DNA of 55,000 nucleotides from Chrysomallon squamiferum (taxonomy: Eukaryota; Mollusca; Gastropoda; Neomphalida; Peltospiridae). Made by a program: the position numbers and the translations under genes. The notes under the pieces are model-generated. The model saw only the letters and a program-made list of their open reading frames with translations. It was not told the origin of the DNA and ran no database searches. How positions within the stretch are numbered: the first letter of the stretch is position 1; every line of letters begins with the position of its first letter. Below are positions 42,886 to 55,000 of this stretch, in pieces. The stretch spans positions 14,900,940 through 14,955,939 of the forward strand of contig CM022666.1 of NCBI GenBank assembly GCA_012295275.1. The letters are read 5' to 3'.

Positions 42886-43866
42886 TTATGGGCAGATTAA
42901 AGAAGAGATCAGTTTGAGCAAAGTGGAATTCTTTGATAAATCAGGTAAAATTTTCACTTTCACATCAAACAGAGCAGGACTGAAAACAGCAAACACAGGT
43001 ATCAACGGTTGTGACACGTCAACATCAGTCAGTGTGTGTACAAGTGTGTTAGTGTCTGTGTTTATTACGTGCAGAGTTTTACTTTGTGTGTCTAGTACTA
43101 GTGTAAGTGATGTGTGGACTAGTGTGTTTGTTTTATAGTCACACACTGGGACTATGACACCTTACCTTCACCACAGGACCAAACAAGAAAACACATTTTA
43201 CTGTGTGTTTTACAGCTTTCTAAACTAACACACCAAGCATGTTTATTTTTAGATATTATAAATTCCTCATCGCAGTGTCCCTCCTCACAGACTCCAATCT
43301 GAGCTGCTATGTAACCCAGTTTTGCACTTTCTAAAATGTGACAGGTTATTTCACTTTCCCAAATGTAACATTTGTTTTCTCTCAAACTTATGTCACCTGT
43401 TACTCCACACATAATGTTCATGCTCTCTTCATTTTGGTTTTCTTCTACAGATCTTTTGTTAACTAATTCCTTATTTTCATCAATACAACACCACTTCCAA
43501 TTTAGTGTTTTTTCTGCAAACTTCATTGTTGTCACTGTGAAAATAAAATATGCTGTTAAATATTTCACTTTTACAAACTGCACTGTCACTCTATAGAATT
43601 GTTAACATCAAATACAATTTAAAATAATGTATTTCTATATGTAATTTTTATTATATTGTTCTCTTTCAATATATACAGTGATAATTAAATATTTATTTTT
43701 TCCAAAATGTTTATTGTTGTTGTTATTGTTGTCTTTATCAACATTATCATCGTGTATTTTGTTCATTATTATTCTATTAGAAATAATTTTTTAAAAAATC
43801 GGTAGATTCTTCTACACGTTCAGGTTTCAGAGCAATTTTCTTGTTTTATATAATTCTGTAATAATA

Positions 43867-43935
<69 letters not shown>

Positions 43936-46261
43936 TTTATAATAACAACAGTAACAAAAAGAGCAGTAGTAGTCAAGTAATGGCGATAGTAGTAAATAAT
44001 TAAAATCAGAAGTAATAGTAGTAGTGTCTTTACAAGGATAAATAGTGGTAAAACTTTTTTATTATTTTTAAAACTAAGAACAGAAGTGCGAGAAGTAAAA
44101 ATACTGAATGACAGAACTATTAAAATATTAACTACCTAATTAAACTGAAAACACCTTATCTAATTATCTATACAAAATCTATAAATTCAGTCAAAATTTG
44201 TGAACCTGTTAACAATGAAAAATACCGCCTCGATTTTCGATTCTTAACATTTGCTGCAACCGAGAAACACGAGTCGATGTTAGAAGTAGATCGACTGACG
44301 TAAAAGTTGAATATATCGCAATAACCATAATCATTATTTGTATTTCATTAGCTATAGTATTAAAACCAAATGTGTATAAAACCTGCAATGGTGTTTTTCA
44401 GATGATACATAAAATCAATTTGTATAAAAGAACAGTTTCTACTATAGATTATCTTTATACCTCTTATCATAAGAGACAGTCATATTTTACCTGCGTGTTT
44501 CATTCACAGGAGTCCGTTACGTTTATAAGTACGTAACGACTTTGTAGTATATTTTGAAATGAGAAAACGGTTAATGATCACCGAAATTATGCCGCTTCAG
44601 TCGACGATCTATGAATTGTATGTTATGCAAGACCACCAGCCTGATGCGATCATTACAAAACAATTATATTTTCATCTGACCTATGTGCAATATTTACTAA
44701 CAGCAACAAACAAAATAAAAAATAAACAGTAAACACACGGAAGAGAAATATTTGTGTTTAGTTGTAACATAAGTATCACAGTTTGAAGTATTTACTTTCA
44801 TATAGTTTATTCAGTAACCAGTATCCTGAATAAACAGACCGGAATATTTTCAATGGGCGTCTTTGGTGGGTTAAACATTTTTCACAGTAGATGTATGCAG
44901 TATTGTGCTGTAAGCGTTTGCAAAGTCATATGATACGGATTACACTTCACTGGGAAATACTAAAACAAAATTACAGGTTTTAAAACCTTCTGACAGTATT
45001 AATATTTATAATAAACAGAATCTCCAAACAAATATCTTTATTAACTGTTATTATTTTACGACTACTACTACTATTTGTTTAATTTAATTTAATTTAATTT
45101 AATTTCATTTCATTTAATTTCATTATCGTCATGATAATCACTATCATTAAATTTTATACCTGTGTCTACGCCATCATAAAACATAGGATTTCTTTCCAAC
45201 ACTTTGTTGACTTCATCAAACGTGTCGTCCAATGTGATTTGCTGCATGGGAACATCAATCAGCTGTAGACTCTCAGTTAGAAACTGAATCCTTTGTTCTA
45301 GAGATTCACACATCTCTAGAAACTCTGCACCTCGTGCAAACTGCATCGCCTGTTGACAGTACAGAACATGATCGTTCTTTTCACTTTGTGACTCGGCAAT
45401 CACTTTTATCTGTTCATTTCGCACAGCTTTCTGTTTGTCTATATTCGAAACAACATCTTGTTTTATCTGCTCCTTTCTCTGCGATAATTTTGCTATAACT
45501 CTGTCATACGAGTCATCAATTGTTTTCAAGTTATGTGCTTTGCGTGTATCCAGTGTTGTGTTTTCTTCCTTCAGTTTCTTGCTGTGTTGTTCTGAAACGT
45601 CTTTAGAGGTTTGTAACTTGGTTAATTCTATCATAATGCAATGTTTCTTCTATTCGTGAATGTCTCTCAGGTTACAGATGTCGTGATCTCTGTGAGAAAC
45701 AAGAACGCAAGAAGAACAGAGAGCTGACCAGCACTGTTTACAAAACAGATCAAGTCTCGCATTGTCGTGATCTTTACACAACCCTTTCTGCTGAAGAAAA
45801 TATTCATCTGTAGTCATCTGACGCAGTTCAGTTAAAGGAATTGTTTTATGTTGCTTCGTGACTGGAATGTTCTTGTGACTTACTAAGCATTCATTACACA
45901 AGTATCTGACACAATATTGGCACCAGTGTGTTGCTTTAGAATGTTTTTCACAGACTTGACACAATAACTGTTCTGGTTTGTTCTTCATGTTCAGATACCC
46001 CACTAAATTGCATACAGTTCTGTTTCGCTCAAACGACTCTTCTATGGAATTGTGAACGGGCCACTTCTTTCTACAACTAGGACATCCAAGTTCATGTTGT
46101 GAATTGTTCCAGATATCAAAGAGACACTTTCTACAGAATGTGTGATAACACGGCAGTAAACGTGGACATTTACCTTCCTCATCAAACGATTCCTTACATA
46201 TACTACAAGTAGCAAACTCTTCTTTTAGCTCTAAAAGTGGTACAACCGCTTTTTCAGCCAT
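42886..46261 (-). pseudogene. TRIM copy B, disabled paralogue of copy A
   Basis: Exons correspond to 46261-45160, 43855-about 43800 and 43534-42886. The RING, both B-boxes, coiled coil and SPRY are recognisable and the splice phases of the first exon match copy A. Lesions: (1) codon 204, GAG in copy A, is TAG here (45650-45652), between B-box 2 and the coiled coil; (2) the small exon has an in-frame TGA at 43827-43829 and no recognisable donor; (3) the SPRY exon has two single-base insertions relative to A (near 43148-43150 and 43160), giving a stop at 43152-43154. The first stop alone would leave a 203-residue RING/B-box protein, so a truncated product cannot be excluded, but several independent lesions favour a pseudogene. 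Confidence 0.8.
43865..43933. repeat. (AAT)n microsatellite in the TRIM copy B intron
   Basis: Lies at the place where copy A has its ATT array (23870-23998) beside the small exon, but with the motif on the opposite strand. Confidence 0.92.
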
Positions 46262-46308
46262 CTTACAACTCACACTTGGCGTCACTTTTTATTAATACGA
46301 TGATCCGT
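46262..46308 (-). other. Remnant 5'UTR of TRIM copy B exon with splice acceptor
   Basis: Minus-strand TTATAG|ACGGATCATC at 46308 matches TTTTAG|CCGGATCATC of copy A at 26366, so a spliced 5'UTR is ancestral to both copies. An in-frame GTG upstream of the ATG at 46261 is not a credible start. Confidence 0.5.
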
Positions 46309-47081
46309 CTATAATTAAGATAAAATATTTATATATATATATAAACAAATGCAAAAATAATTTCCCTATGTGACAAATATGCTTCATTAACTTATTACAA
46401 CTGAAGTGCTTATTCTACCTCTCTCCGCATAGAGTCACACCATTAACAGCTACATTAGAAAATATAACATATGTTTGTTAATACTTCCAACAAAACCATT
46501 ACATCAGAAAGAAAGATAACAGTTAAATCTTTACTTGTTACATGACACACTGAACTAATTATTAGCTGATGTAGCACGTACACAGACGACCAGTCACGTT
46601 TCTTACTGTATATGAGAGTGTAAAAAACTGATATATATTTTTGTTTTTTATAATATCGATTTCATTTGCAAAAGATTGCTCTCTTCTCCATACGGAGTAA
46701 ACTTTAGGTATGTTTTGTTTTTAAGGTTATTATGCTTAATTTTTTACATTTTATTCTTTGTCATTACAGAAAGCAAAGAAAGTTCGGTTAAGTATGTTCT
46801 TATAACTATAACAGATACTTTTGTTTTATATCAACAGAACAGAAACATGTTGTACGTGTTCTTAAATTATAATAAAACAACAGCAACATTTGCATTTATA
46901 CTTATTATTTTCATCTTCTTTTATTACTTTATTATTATTATTTATTACTTTATTTTTATTATTATAATTTTTATTATTTTAACCAGTTTTTATTAATTTA
47001 AATAAAATGCAGTAATAAATCCCTAGACACTACAAATATTCTTTATAGTTTAATCATTTTTAACCTTAATTATTATTATTG

Positions 47082-47155
<74 letters not shown>

Positions 47156-47439
47156 CATTATTTATTAATCTCCAAGTAGTTCGAACTTATATATAATAAA
47201 TAAATATATAGGAAGATATATCACAAATATCCAGAAAATAGCGAAAAAAATAAACCACTAAATTGACTATCATTATCAGTAGGCAGAATGAAAAAGAGGA
47301 CAACTTACTTTGGTTAAGTGGAAAACATGAGACTAACAATCAATTTCCACTGAAAATTATTATCTTAAGAAAAATACAGATTACATGTGTAATTTGCACG
47401 ATTAAAAAGAAAACATTAATCATCTAAATAGTTGTTGTT
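46309..47439. other. 5' region of TRIM copy B, no further gene
   Basis: AT-rich text with an ATT array at about 47090-47153. A 106-codon plus-strand frame at 46676-46996 turns into Ile/Tyr/Phe low complexity and is not credible. Confidence 0.5.
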
Positions 47440-47975
47440 TAGTTTCCATTTATATAGCCATTGTACGTTTTTCATAAATTTTAAAATCAGTTGACAGAAA
47501 ATGAATAAATAATAACTCTAATCTCTTACCTGAAAATACTGAACGTGTTAAACAACAAGAAAACTAATCGTTCATCAGGTTTAAAACTAAAATAAACTTG
47601 TATCATGTGGTAGGCTTTTCTCTCAGCACGTGACACAAAACTTAATCAGCAGTTACACAGAAGATCAACATAAGTTATCAGAAGTGCACATCAGTGTTTA
47701 CATTAACTTTTATTTGAAACTGTACCTGAGCGTCTGTTGCGAATACTGCTAAATTTGATTAATTTGATCTTTGAAAAATAAGAGGTTCACGATGACGTGT
47801 AGATTTTTAAATATTTGAAAAAGAGGAAATCGGTGATTGATTGATATTTTCCTTATTCAGTATTATCTCCGTGCGTCTCACTGAGCATGAAACTTAAAAG
47901 AAATAAATCTTGTATGATTTAAATTCATTTAAGTATCTGCTCCAGTACCTAAACAGTACTAATAACACAAAAATT
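47440..47975 (-). repeat. Upstream tandem repeat copy 1 with putative first exon of TRIM copy B
   Basis: Matches 48150-48645 over several hundred bases at a spacing of 694 bases. Each copy has, on the minus strand, TATTTTCAG|GTAAGA (exon end 47530 here), a plausible first-exon donor for the TRIM gene. The sequence is non-coding. Confidence 0.55.
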
Positions 47976-48149
47976 ACTAACCAAGACACTATCTCAATAG
48001 TGATATTGATTTACGAATAATAATAATAATTATGTTTCTAGGTTAATTGATGACTAATAAAGAAAGAAAATAAAACAACAAAAACATATTTGAACATTTT
48101 CTTTGTCAAATATATATACGTCTGTTTTGTCATAAATTTTGGCAAAAAA

Positions 48150-48645
48150 ATCACTTTGTCTATATACACTTTGTAACAAATGTTAAAAAATGACAAAAAT
48201 GAATAAACTCTTTAATATCTTACCTGAAAATACTGAACGTGTCAAACAACAAGAAAACTAATTGTTCATCAGGTTTAAAACTAAACTAAAACTTGTATGT
48301 TAAGGTGGGTGTTTGTCGCATCATGTGACAGAAATACTAATCAGCAGTTACGTAGGTCAAGTTCTATCAGAAGTCCATATCAGTGTTTACACTAGTTTTG
48401 TTTCAAACTCCAGCTGAACGTCTGTTGTAAAATTTGATTTTGAAAAATACAAGGTTGACTATGTAGATTTTAAAATATTTGAAAAATAGAAATCTGTGAA
48501 ATCTCTCGTTCACTGATATTTGCCATATTCAGTTTTATGTACATGCGTCGCACTTAGCATGATACTTAAAAGATATAGATACTGTAAAATTAAAATTCAT
48601 ATAAGTATATTCTCCAATGGATTAACTAAACCCTACTAATAATAC
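48150..48645 (-). repeat. Upstream tandem repeat copy 2 with putative alternative first exon of TRIM copy B
   Basis: Second copy of the 47440-47975 segment; the donor GTAAGA is preserved with exon end at 48224. Shared strings include AACAACAAGAAAACTAAT, TCATCAGGTTTAAAACTAAA and AATCAGCAGTTAC. It ends at a long AAT microsatellite. Confidence 0.55.
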
Positions 48646-48669
48646 AAAATAATAATAATAATAATAATA

Positions 48670-48733
<64 letters not shown>
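48646..48733. repeat. (AAT)n microsatellite
   Basis: About 88 bases, one TAG interruption. Confidence 0.95.
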
Positions 48734-48734
<1 letters not shown>

Positions 48735-50679
48735 GGCAGTGATAAAGAAAAAAAGAAATAAATGTCGTTCAAGCGAATTCAAACGGACAAACGGACACAG
48801 AAATATACAGAAGTCTAATTGTGGTTCTTATTCGATTAACAGAAAAAATAAATATTAACATACTTAAACGCAAATACAAATTTGTTGATGTGTAAATATC
48901 TTTGAATAAGCATCGATTAACTAATTGATACGTGCATACACACGAATACGCGTGTATTTATGAATATGTGTGTGAGTCTCTCTCTCTGTGTTTGTCTGTG
49001 TATATATATAATTACATATATACGTCATATATTTATATTCGTCATATATATATATATTTATAATTGCCACATATATATATAACGTATCTTAATAACTGCA
49101 CGTTAAAAAAGAAAGGGAGCAAGCACAAAGCCTCACTCCTAAGTGAAGCATAGATGAGGCTATTCAGTATAGAAGCTTCTCTATGTTCATATGGTTGAGT
49201 TTATATGAATATAGGTAGGTGTGTATCTGTAGGTATGTATACACATTCAGACGAATATATTATGTATGTATATGATTCTATATGTGAAGAGAGAGTCTAG
49301 TCTAATGTCATTAAGATGACAGAATATCCATTAATAAATACATACAGAGTAATACATACGTGAATACATACATAGGCGCAAATATATATTCATACAAACA
49401 ATACTCTAGAATTCATATACGTGCGGTTTTTTTGGGGGGGTTTGGGTTCTTTTTTTGTAATTCACGTACAAACACATGTTTTTAGTAACGCATATATATA
49501 CGTATGTTGTAACTCACGTATCACTATTCTCCTCTTTGTTATTTTTATTAATTTTTAATTTTTTAATTATATTTATTTTCAAAAACATTCATTATAAACC
49601 AACACTACTAAATTAAAACTTACCCTTTTTTTTTGACTGTTAAACATTACACATAACATCTTGACCTTCTCTGATCAACCAATATTTATCATAAACTTAG
49701 AAACTCAAACACTTGTGGATGAGAAAACAAAATCTTGACGTTTTGTAACCATGACATTAAAATCAGCGACAGCATACTTTGGTTCTACATCTGGGAATTG
49801 CAAATATCATTATGCTCTACAAATCCACTCACTTGGCTTGTAAATATATTCCCAAACCTCTTTATCTTTTCATTAAAAGTCTGGGTACGCCTGTCGTTTG
49901 CAATTCAAGATCATTCATGATTATATGGATGTTTAAGAAAATAATTTAACGAGACGAGAAAGTATAAATAGTAGTATTACAACTCCACAGTTCGCAGCAG
50001 GTGGGAGTCAGTGACGCAATCTGTCGACCAGACAGTTTTTATCATATAAAAACACAAACAATACAACGTAATCTATTTGACGTCTTCTCTCGGACAAACG
50101 ATTGTCATTTTTTTCTGAAAGTCATTTTTAATATATTTTGGTTTCGCAAAATTGAAAGAAGATGGTATTAAAATGTTTGTGAAATTAATTTGTATTTAAT
50201 ATCGTCTTTTTTCTTTGCTGTAAATAACTACAGATTACAGATTACGGGCAATCATGCAATCCTGCATTACTAAAGAGCACTCTGTCTTAGAATTTTGAAT
50301 GCTTTTCCACGTAGAAATGATAAGTAACATTCAACACATTTAAAACTCGTTACAGAATCCTGCTCTCTTCAGAAAAAAAACCAACAACAAAGAACAAACA
50401 GAAATTAAGTTCTACGATCATTCAAATTTAAATTATTTTTCTTATCTCCATAAAACCTTTTTTACTTTTTATTTTTATTTTTTTTTTAAATCATTACTTT
50501 TAGGATGTTAGGCTTAAATCAAAATAAAATACCACATTTAGTAATTCTACGATTTCACTGATTCACTTGTTTCTGACAAAACTAAACAAAACACTGGTTT
50601 TTAGGTCTTGAGTTCGCGGGACAAGCCGGTTGATCATTCCTGCATTACAGTAAGATTACTGAACACACGGAGCAATGTA
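48734..50679. other. No gene recognised
   Basis: AT-rich text with TA-rich stretches near 49000-49080. The 61-codon frame at 49735-49920 has no domain. Confidence 0.5.
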
Positions 50680-51001
50680 TGTATGTGTATGTGTGTATGT
50701 GTGTATGTATGTATGTTAAAAAGTGAGCAGTATAATAACAGCAAAAACATATAAAAAATAAATAAATAAATAAATGAAAAAATAAAACAAAAAACAATAA
50801 ATAATAACAAAAGATGAAATGAAATGAACTAACTAAATAAATAAATAAATAAATAAAATGTTTTTAAAAATAAAAAAATTAATAATACACTTATTATGTG
50901 GTCACTGGAGTTATTTCCCTTACATCACAATCAGAAAACGCATGAAGACGGCTGTTTTCAGAATTAATAATGAAACAATAACAATAATAATAATAATAAT
51001 C

Positions 51002-51038
<37 letters not shown>

Positions 51039-51749
51039 GATCAATAAATAAATTTAGAAAAATAAATAACTAACTAAATAAAGAATATTGCATAAATGAC
51101 CTCAAATAAATTGAGATAGAACTACTGGCAGATAGACAGACGAACAGAGAAAAATAAATAAATAAATATCACTTCGGTAAAACTTTCTTAATTTAACTAT
51201 AATTCAAATCAGCTTTACAGTCACCTATTACCACAAAAAACAAACTAAAAGTATGAACAAATGAAAAGAGAAGATAAATAGAAGAAAAAAACACGGATGT
51301 AAAGAAAGAACAAAATAACAGAGTCCAGGAAAGAGGTAAGACTCTAAAATGGAGAAAATAAATCAATAAAATGGAACTAATAATATAATAATAATAAATA
51401 TAAAACTAAGGAAGGAAAGAATGAATACAAACTAACAGAGCAGTCATGATCTATGTAAACATGAGACACATTTAGCAATCAAAACAAAAATCAGTTTTAA
51501 AAATTACATTTGATTTATATTTTTAAACATTCATGAATTTTCACATATACCTGGCATTCATCAAATAAACACAAATTCAACAATCTTTTCAACAATACTG
51601 TCATATAGTAATAGTATTATAATTCATAACATGATAAACTCATTACAATAGCATGCAATATGATATTCACCAATAACTCTAATTCATTTAATTACAACAA
51701 TCTAAATTCTAGTCTCCTTTCACTCATTATCTAAATGAAATCACAGTTT

Positions 51750-51750
<1 letters not shown>
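50680..51750 (-). repeat. TRIM unit copy C: 3' flank only
   Basis: Homologous to 41.4-42.4 kb without any TRIM exon. Similarity to the A and B flanks stops near 51750 at AATCACAGTTTAT, where copies A and B would continue towards the SPRY exon. Sequence of repeat family R begins at that point. Confidence 0.55.
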
Positions 51751-52139
<389 letters not shown>

Positions 52140-52157
52140 CCAACAGTTGATTCATCG

Positions 52158-53623
52158 GTCTAGACCAGTGTTTCCAACCATTTTAGTACCATGCCCCACT
52201 TTTTTCTTCATGTCCCCCACCCGTTAATTGTTTAGTATGATATAACAATATCAGTTTTGAAGAAGTATAACATAAAAAATTGTATCTTTCAAATAAAACT
52301 AAAGGGTTTTACTTCAATGTGTATAACATATCTACCATCAGATTAAATACATTCAATTACAATCAATTAATGAGACCCTTGAGCCTGATGTCTACTGCAA
52401 AGAGATTTTATCCGAGGCAGAAATTTGGTTCATTTCAATCTCAAGTCGCCTCGTTTAGTGATATCCAGTTCGTTTCTTTTATTCAGTAATAAGTCATTCA
52501 CAGCATTAAATCCACATTGCAGTAAGTATGACGATGGGAATGGTAACAGGGCTTTAATTAATCGAGTCATCATTTTGTGATTCTGAAAGTTCTCCTTGAT
52601 AGTCCATGGTTACATCTAACAGATCCACTGGCAATGGCTGAGTCATCCAAGGTGGATAATTAATTTCTTTCAAATCAGAAAATCTGAAGTTGAAATCGCT
52701 TACCATTATTTTTAAGTGCTCCACAATAACAAGACAAGTAGCATCTGTAACCTCACATTTATTCAGCCAATAAAATTGTTCAAATTTTTTGACAGAAATA
52801 TTTTCTTGGGATAATTCCAGAAATGATATCAAGCCAAATATCTTGGCCTTTGAATTAACAAGAGTCATATTTGTTCCTTGGAGCTCCTTATTTAAGACAT
52901 TAAATAACTGACAAGTGCTTTACCATCAACTGTCAGTAACAGAGTCATATAAGGTTTGTCATCCAAGAACTCACTAAGAATATCAAATAATTCATGAATC
53001 TTTTCAGGAAATTCACCTTTGATAACCACCTTACATCAGTATGAAGTAATAATCTTACATAGTCTACATTTTGATCCTTGCAAAATTGCTTGAAAAGACG
53101 CTCACATTTGGCATTAGCTTTTATAGTGTTGATGCATTTTATAACTGCATTCAATGTCTCGTTTAGAACAGGGGAAACTTTTTTGGAAACTAAATTCTGT
53201 CAGAGACAGATAACTATATCAACATGAAACTTGCACTTGTGTTTAATTCAATACTGCTTCAATGCTTTATTGTGCACATTTAATTTGGTTGTAGTTAGTT
53301 TCCTCTGTTTTTTTAGCTTCAGTGGGGGCGTTGAGCAGCTGACTAAAACTCACCTTCTTAAACAAGTCAGAAGCCACGCATATAGCTGGTGCCAGCTGCA
53401 CGATAACATTAGTGGGTGAACACTTGACTAGACTGCACAAGCTGTTGAGCTCAGCTAGGTTGTAATTACAATTTTACCCTAAACATTTATAATTTCTACC
53501 CATATAGGGTAAAATAAAATAAAAATGTTGATATTACTATATTTTTTTATATTGTCCCCCTATTATTATTGAAGTGCCCCCCAGTGGGGCGTAGGCCCCA
53601 CGTTGGGAATCACTGCTCTAGAC
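52158..53623. mobile_element. Decayed hAT-superfamily DNA transposon with target-site duplication
   Basis: The element body is 52166-53615 (1450 bases). Ends are inverted: CAGTGTTTCCAACC on the left, and the right end read in reverse is CAGTGATTCCCAACG, the CAGTGxTTCCCAAC type seen in Charlie-like hATs. Flanking 8-mers are GTCTAGAC (52158-52165) and CTCTAGAC (53616-53623), one mismatch, fitting the hAT preference nTnnnnAn. GC-rich subterminal blocks (GTGGGGCCTACGCCCC type) also fit. It carries a transposase remnant on the minus strand. Confidence 0.82.
52554..53160 (-). pseudogene. hAT transposase fragment (ZBED5/GTF2IRD2/SCAND3-like)
   Basis: The two longest pieces are 53154-52945 and 52868-52554. 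The first has LLLHTDVRWLSKVNFLKRF, close to the hAT signature YHTEVRWLSRGKVLxR. The second has the later catalytic-domain text, including WMTQPLPVDLLDVTMDYQ. Between them the frame shifts (LSEFLDDKPYM continues in another frame) and a stop occurs near 52888. The N-terminal BED finger and first half of the RNase-H fold are missing, so it is dead. Confidence 0.75.
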
Positions 53624-54004
53624 CTAGACCAAAATCTCTTATACAGTATTTGTAGTGTTTATTGGTCAGTATGTAAAGACAATTTATAATATTTTTTTCA
53701 TTACTAGCAGAGAGCCATTGTAAACTGTAACTAGTGGTCAAAAGTTATATTTTATTACTAAATGGATTTGAATAATTCTGAATTTGTGTTTTTCTAGCTA
53801 TTTGATTGGGCTCTTCATTACGGTCTTTGCCTAATTTTTCAATTTTAGATTTCCTTGTGTTAACTTTAAGACCAAACAGTGAGGCAAACTCTTGAAATTT
53901 AAATTCTTTACCGTTTATCTCAGTCCCATGTAGATTTTTGTCATTTACTACCAAGATTTCAAGAATTTTAACACATCAGATGAAAAGAACAACAACAACA
54001 ACAA

Positions 54005-54077
<73 letters not shown>

Positions 54078-55000
54078 TTATCATTTACTTTTTTCTTCAT
54101 TTATTTATTTATTTATTTATTTCTGTCATTGTCGTTTTATTTTATTTGTGAATTTGTGGTCTCAGCTCCATATTAATGGCTGCAATACCCCTGTATACTT
54201 TGAATCGAATCAGTTATCTCCCTTTAGAGCACACGGATTCAGTTTTAATTAGTTCGCTTTTTATTTATTTCTACTGTGACTACTTCTGCTACTTCTACTA
54301 CTGCTACTACTCCTACTACTACTACTACTACTACTACTGCTACTAAATAAAACTGATTAAAATAGTCTTAATTTTGAAAGTAAATGAAATAAAATAAAAT
54401 AAAATATAATAAAATAAAATATTATAAATTCATATTCTTTATTTTATTTTTTATCATGTTGCATTTTCATAAAATTTTGACTGTGAAAAAAACCTAAAAG
54501 GCGACTGGTGAATGTAACTGTAAATACTGATTTATGTTTCTATGTTTCTTCATTAACTGAATATGGTTGTTACATTATGTTATATCAGATCATGAAACTA
54601 AAGCATTAATGAGAGTTTACAAGTAGATTTACTGGACATCAAATCCTCAGTTTTGAGAAAAATCTTTGCCTGTCTCGGTGCCTGAGAAAGGGGTGTTGTA
54701 CCGCGTTGCAAAATTTCTCTTGGAGGCCCTGTTCACAAAATATACTCTTCTGTGTGTCTCTGAGTACACAAATACATGTTTACCTGTTAAAACCGTTTTC
54801 TGAACGTGGTCTAAGGGAAATAACTCTAGCCTACATGGCCATAATTATTATAATCATTCGGATTTACCTTTTATTTTGTTTTATTCTTTTTTTTTATTAT
54901 TATTTTTTTATTTATTTTTTTTTTTTTTTTTTACTGGATGTTATTTTTTATCTTTTTTTTTTTTGTTTTTGTGTGTGTTATTTATTTTTTGTGTGTTTTT
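53624..55000. other. Right end: LINE fragment, ATT and CTA arrays, no gene
   Basis: ATT array 54007-54076, TTTA near 54100-54121, CTA 54271-54345, poly-T at 54886-54965. GTTATCTCCCTT at 54213 and AAGGGAAATAAC at 54813 occur in opposite orientation. Confidence 0.55.
53745..53991 (-). pseudogene. Non-LTR retrotransposon (LINE) reverse-transcriptase fragment
   Basis: The minus-strand peptide reads from about ILVVNDKNLHG to FASLFGLKVNTRKSKIEKLG. GLKVNxxKSK after a short FA/S stretch is typical of the conserved block after the catalytic region of LINE reverse transcriptases. Only about 80 residues remain. Family not identifiable. Confidence 0.5.

Noticed and set aside
46676-46996. 106-codon plus-strand frame
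   Set aside because: Ends in Ile/Tyr/Phe low complexity from AT-rich repeats; no start context or homology.

Overview
This is nuclear DNA from a multicellular animal: AT-rich, with spliced genes, decayed DNA and LINE transposons, and very dense simple-sequence repeats. The best guess is a lophotrochozoan, probably a mollusc. That rests on a NALCN-auxiliary (FAM155/NALF) gene, a divergent invertebrate TRIM gene pair, the microsatellite load, and a recurring AAGGGARATAAC 12-mer that I recall as common in gastropod DNA. The species cannot be fixed. Most long open frames here are translations of microsatellites, not genes.

Layout. 1-12.4 kb: no gene recognised; simple repeats, a GC-rich patch near 880-1090, a motif-rich single-copy block at 4640-4935, and a degenerate minisatellite with a near-palindromic ACATTAATTATGTTA core at 7203-7660. 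12.4-13.9 kb (+): two phase-compatible exons forming the C-terminal half of a NALCN auxiliary factor gene; its 5' exon is not seen. 14-21.3 kb: microsatellite-rich, including a degenerate CTA region and a 1 kb G/T-only GTT tract. 21.3-27.7 kb (-): TRIM copy A, an intact three-coding-exon RING/B-box/B-box/coiled-coil/B30.2 gene (613 aa predicted). 28.9-38.4 kb: a cluster of diverged copies of one repeat family (called R here), with long (CT)n arrays at unit boundaries. 41.3-48.6 kb (-): TRIM copy B, about 20.1 kb from copy A in direct orientation and now a pseudogene; its upstream region carries a putative first exon in two tandem copies. 50.7-51.7 kb: a third copy of only the 3' flank of the TRIM unit, which joins directly onto an R fragment, a (CT)n array and a decayed hAT element with matching target-site duplications. 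A LINE reverse-transcriptase fragment follows, and the rest is microsatellite.

How the parts fit: the right-hand 35 kb looks like a TRIM locus that grew by segmental duplication and then decayed, with the R family and (CT)n arrays between and at the edges of the copies. The two TRIM copies differ steadily through most of their length, but share a 152-base perfectly identical tract downstream of the stop codon and a nearly identical final half-exon. This suggests recent gene conversion or strong local constraint. The NALF gene is unrelated to the TRIM pair.
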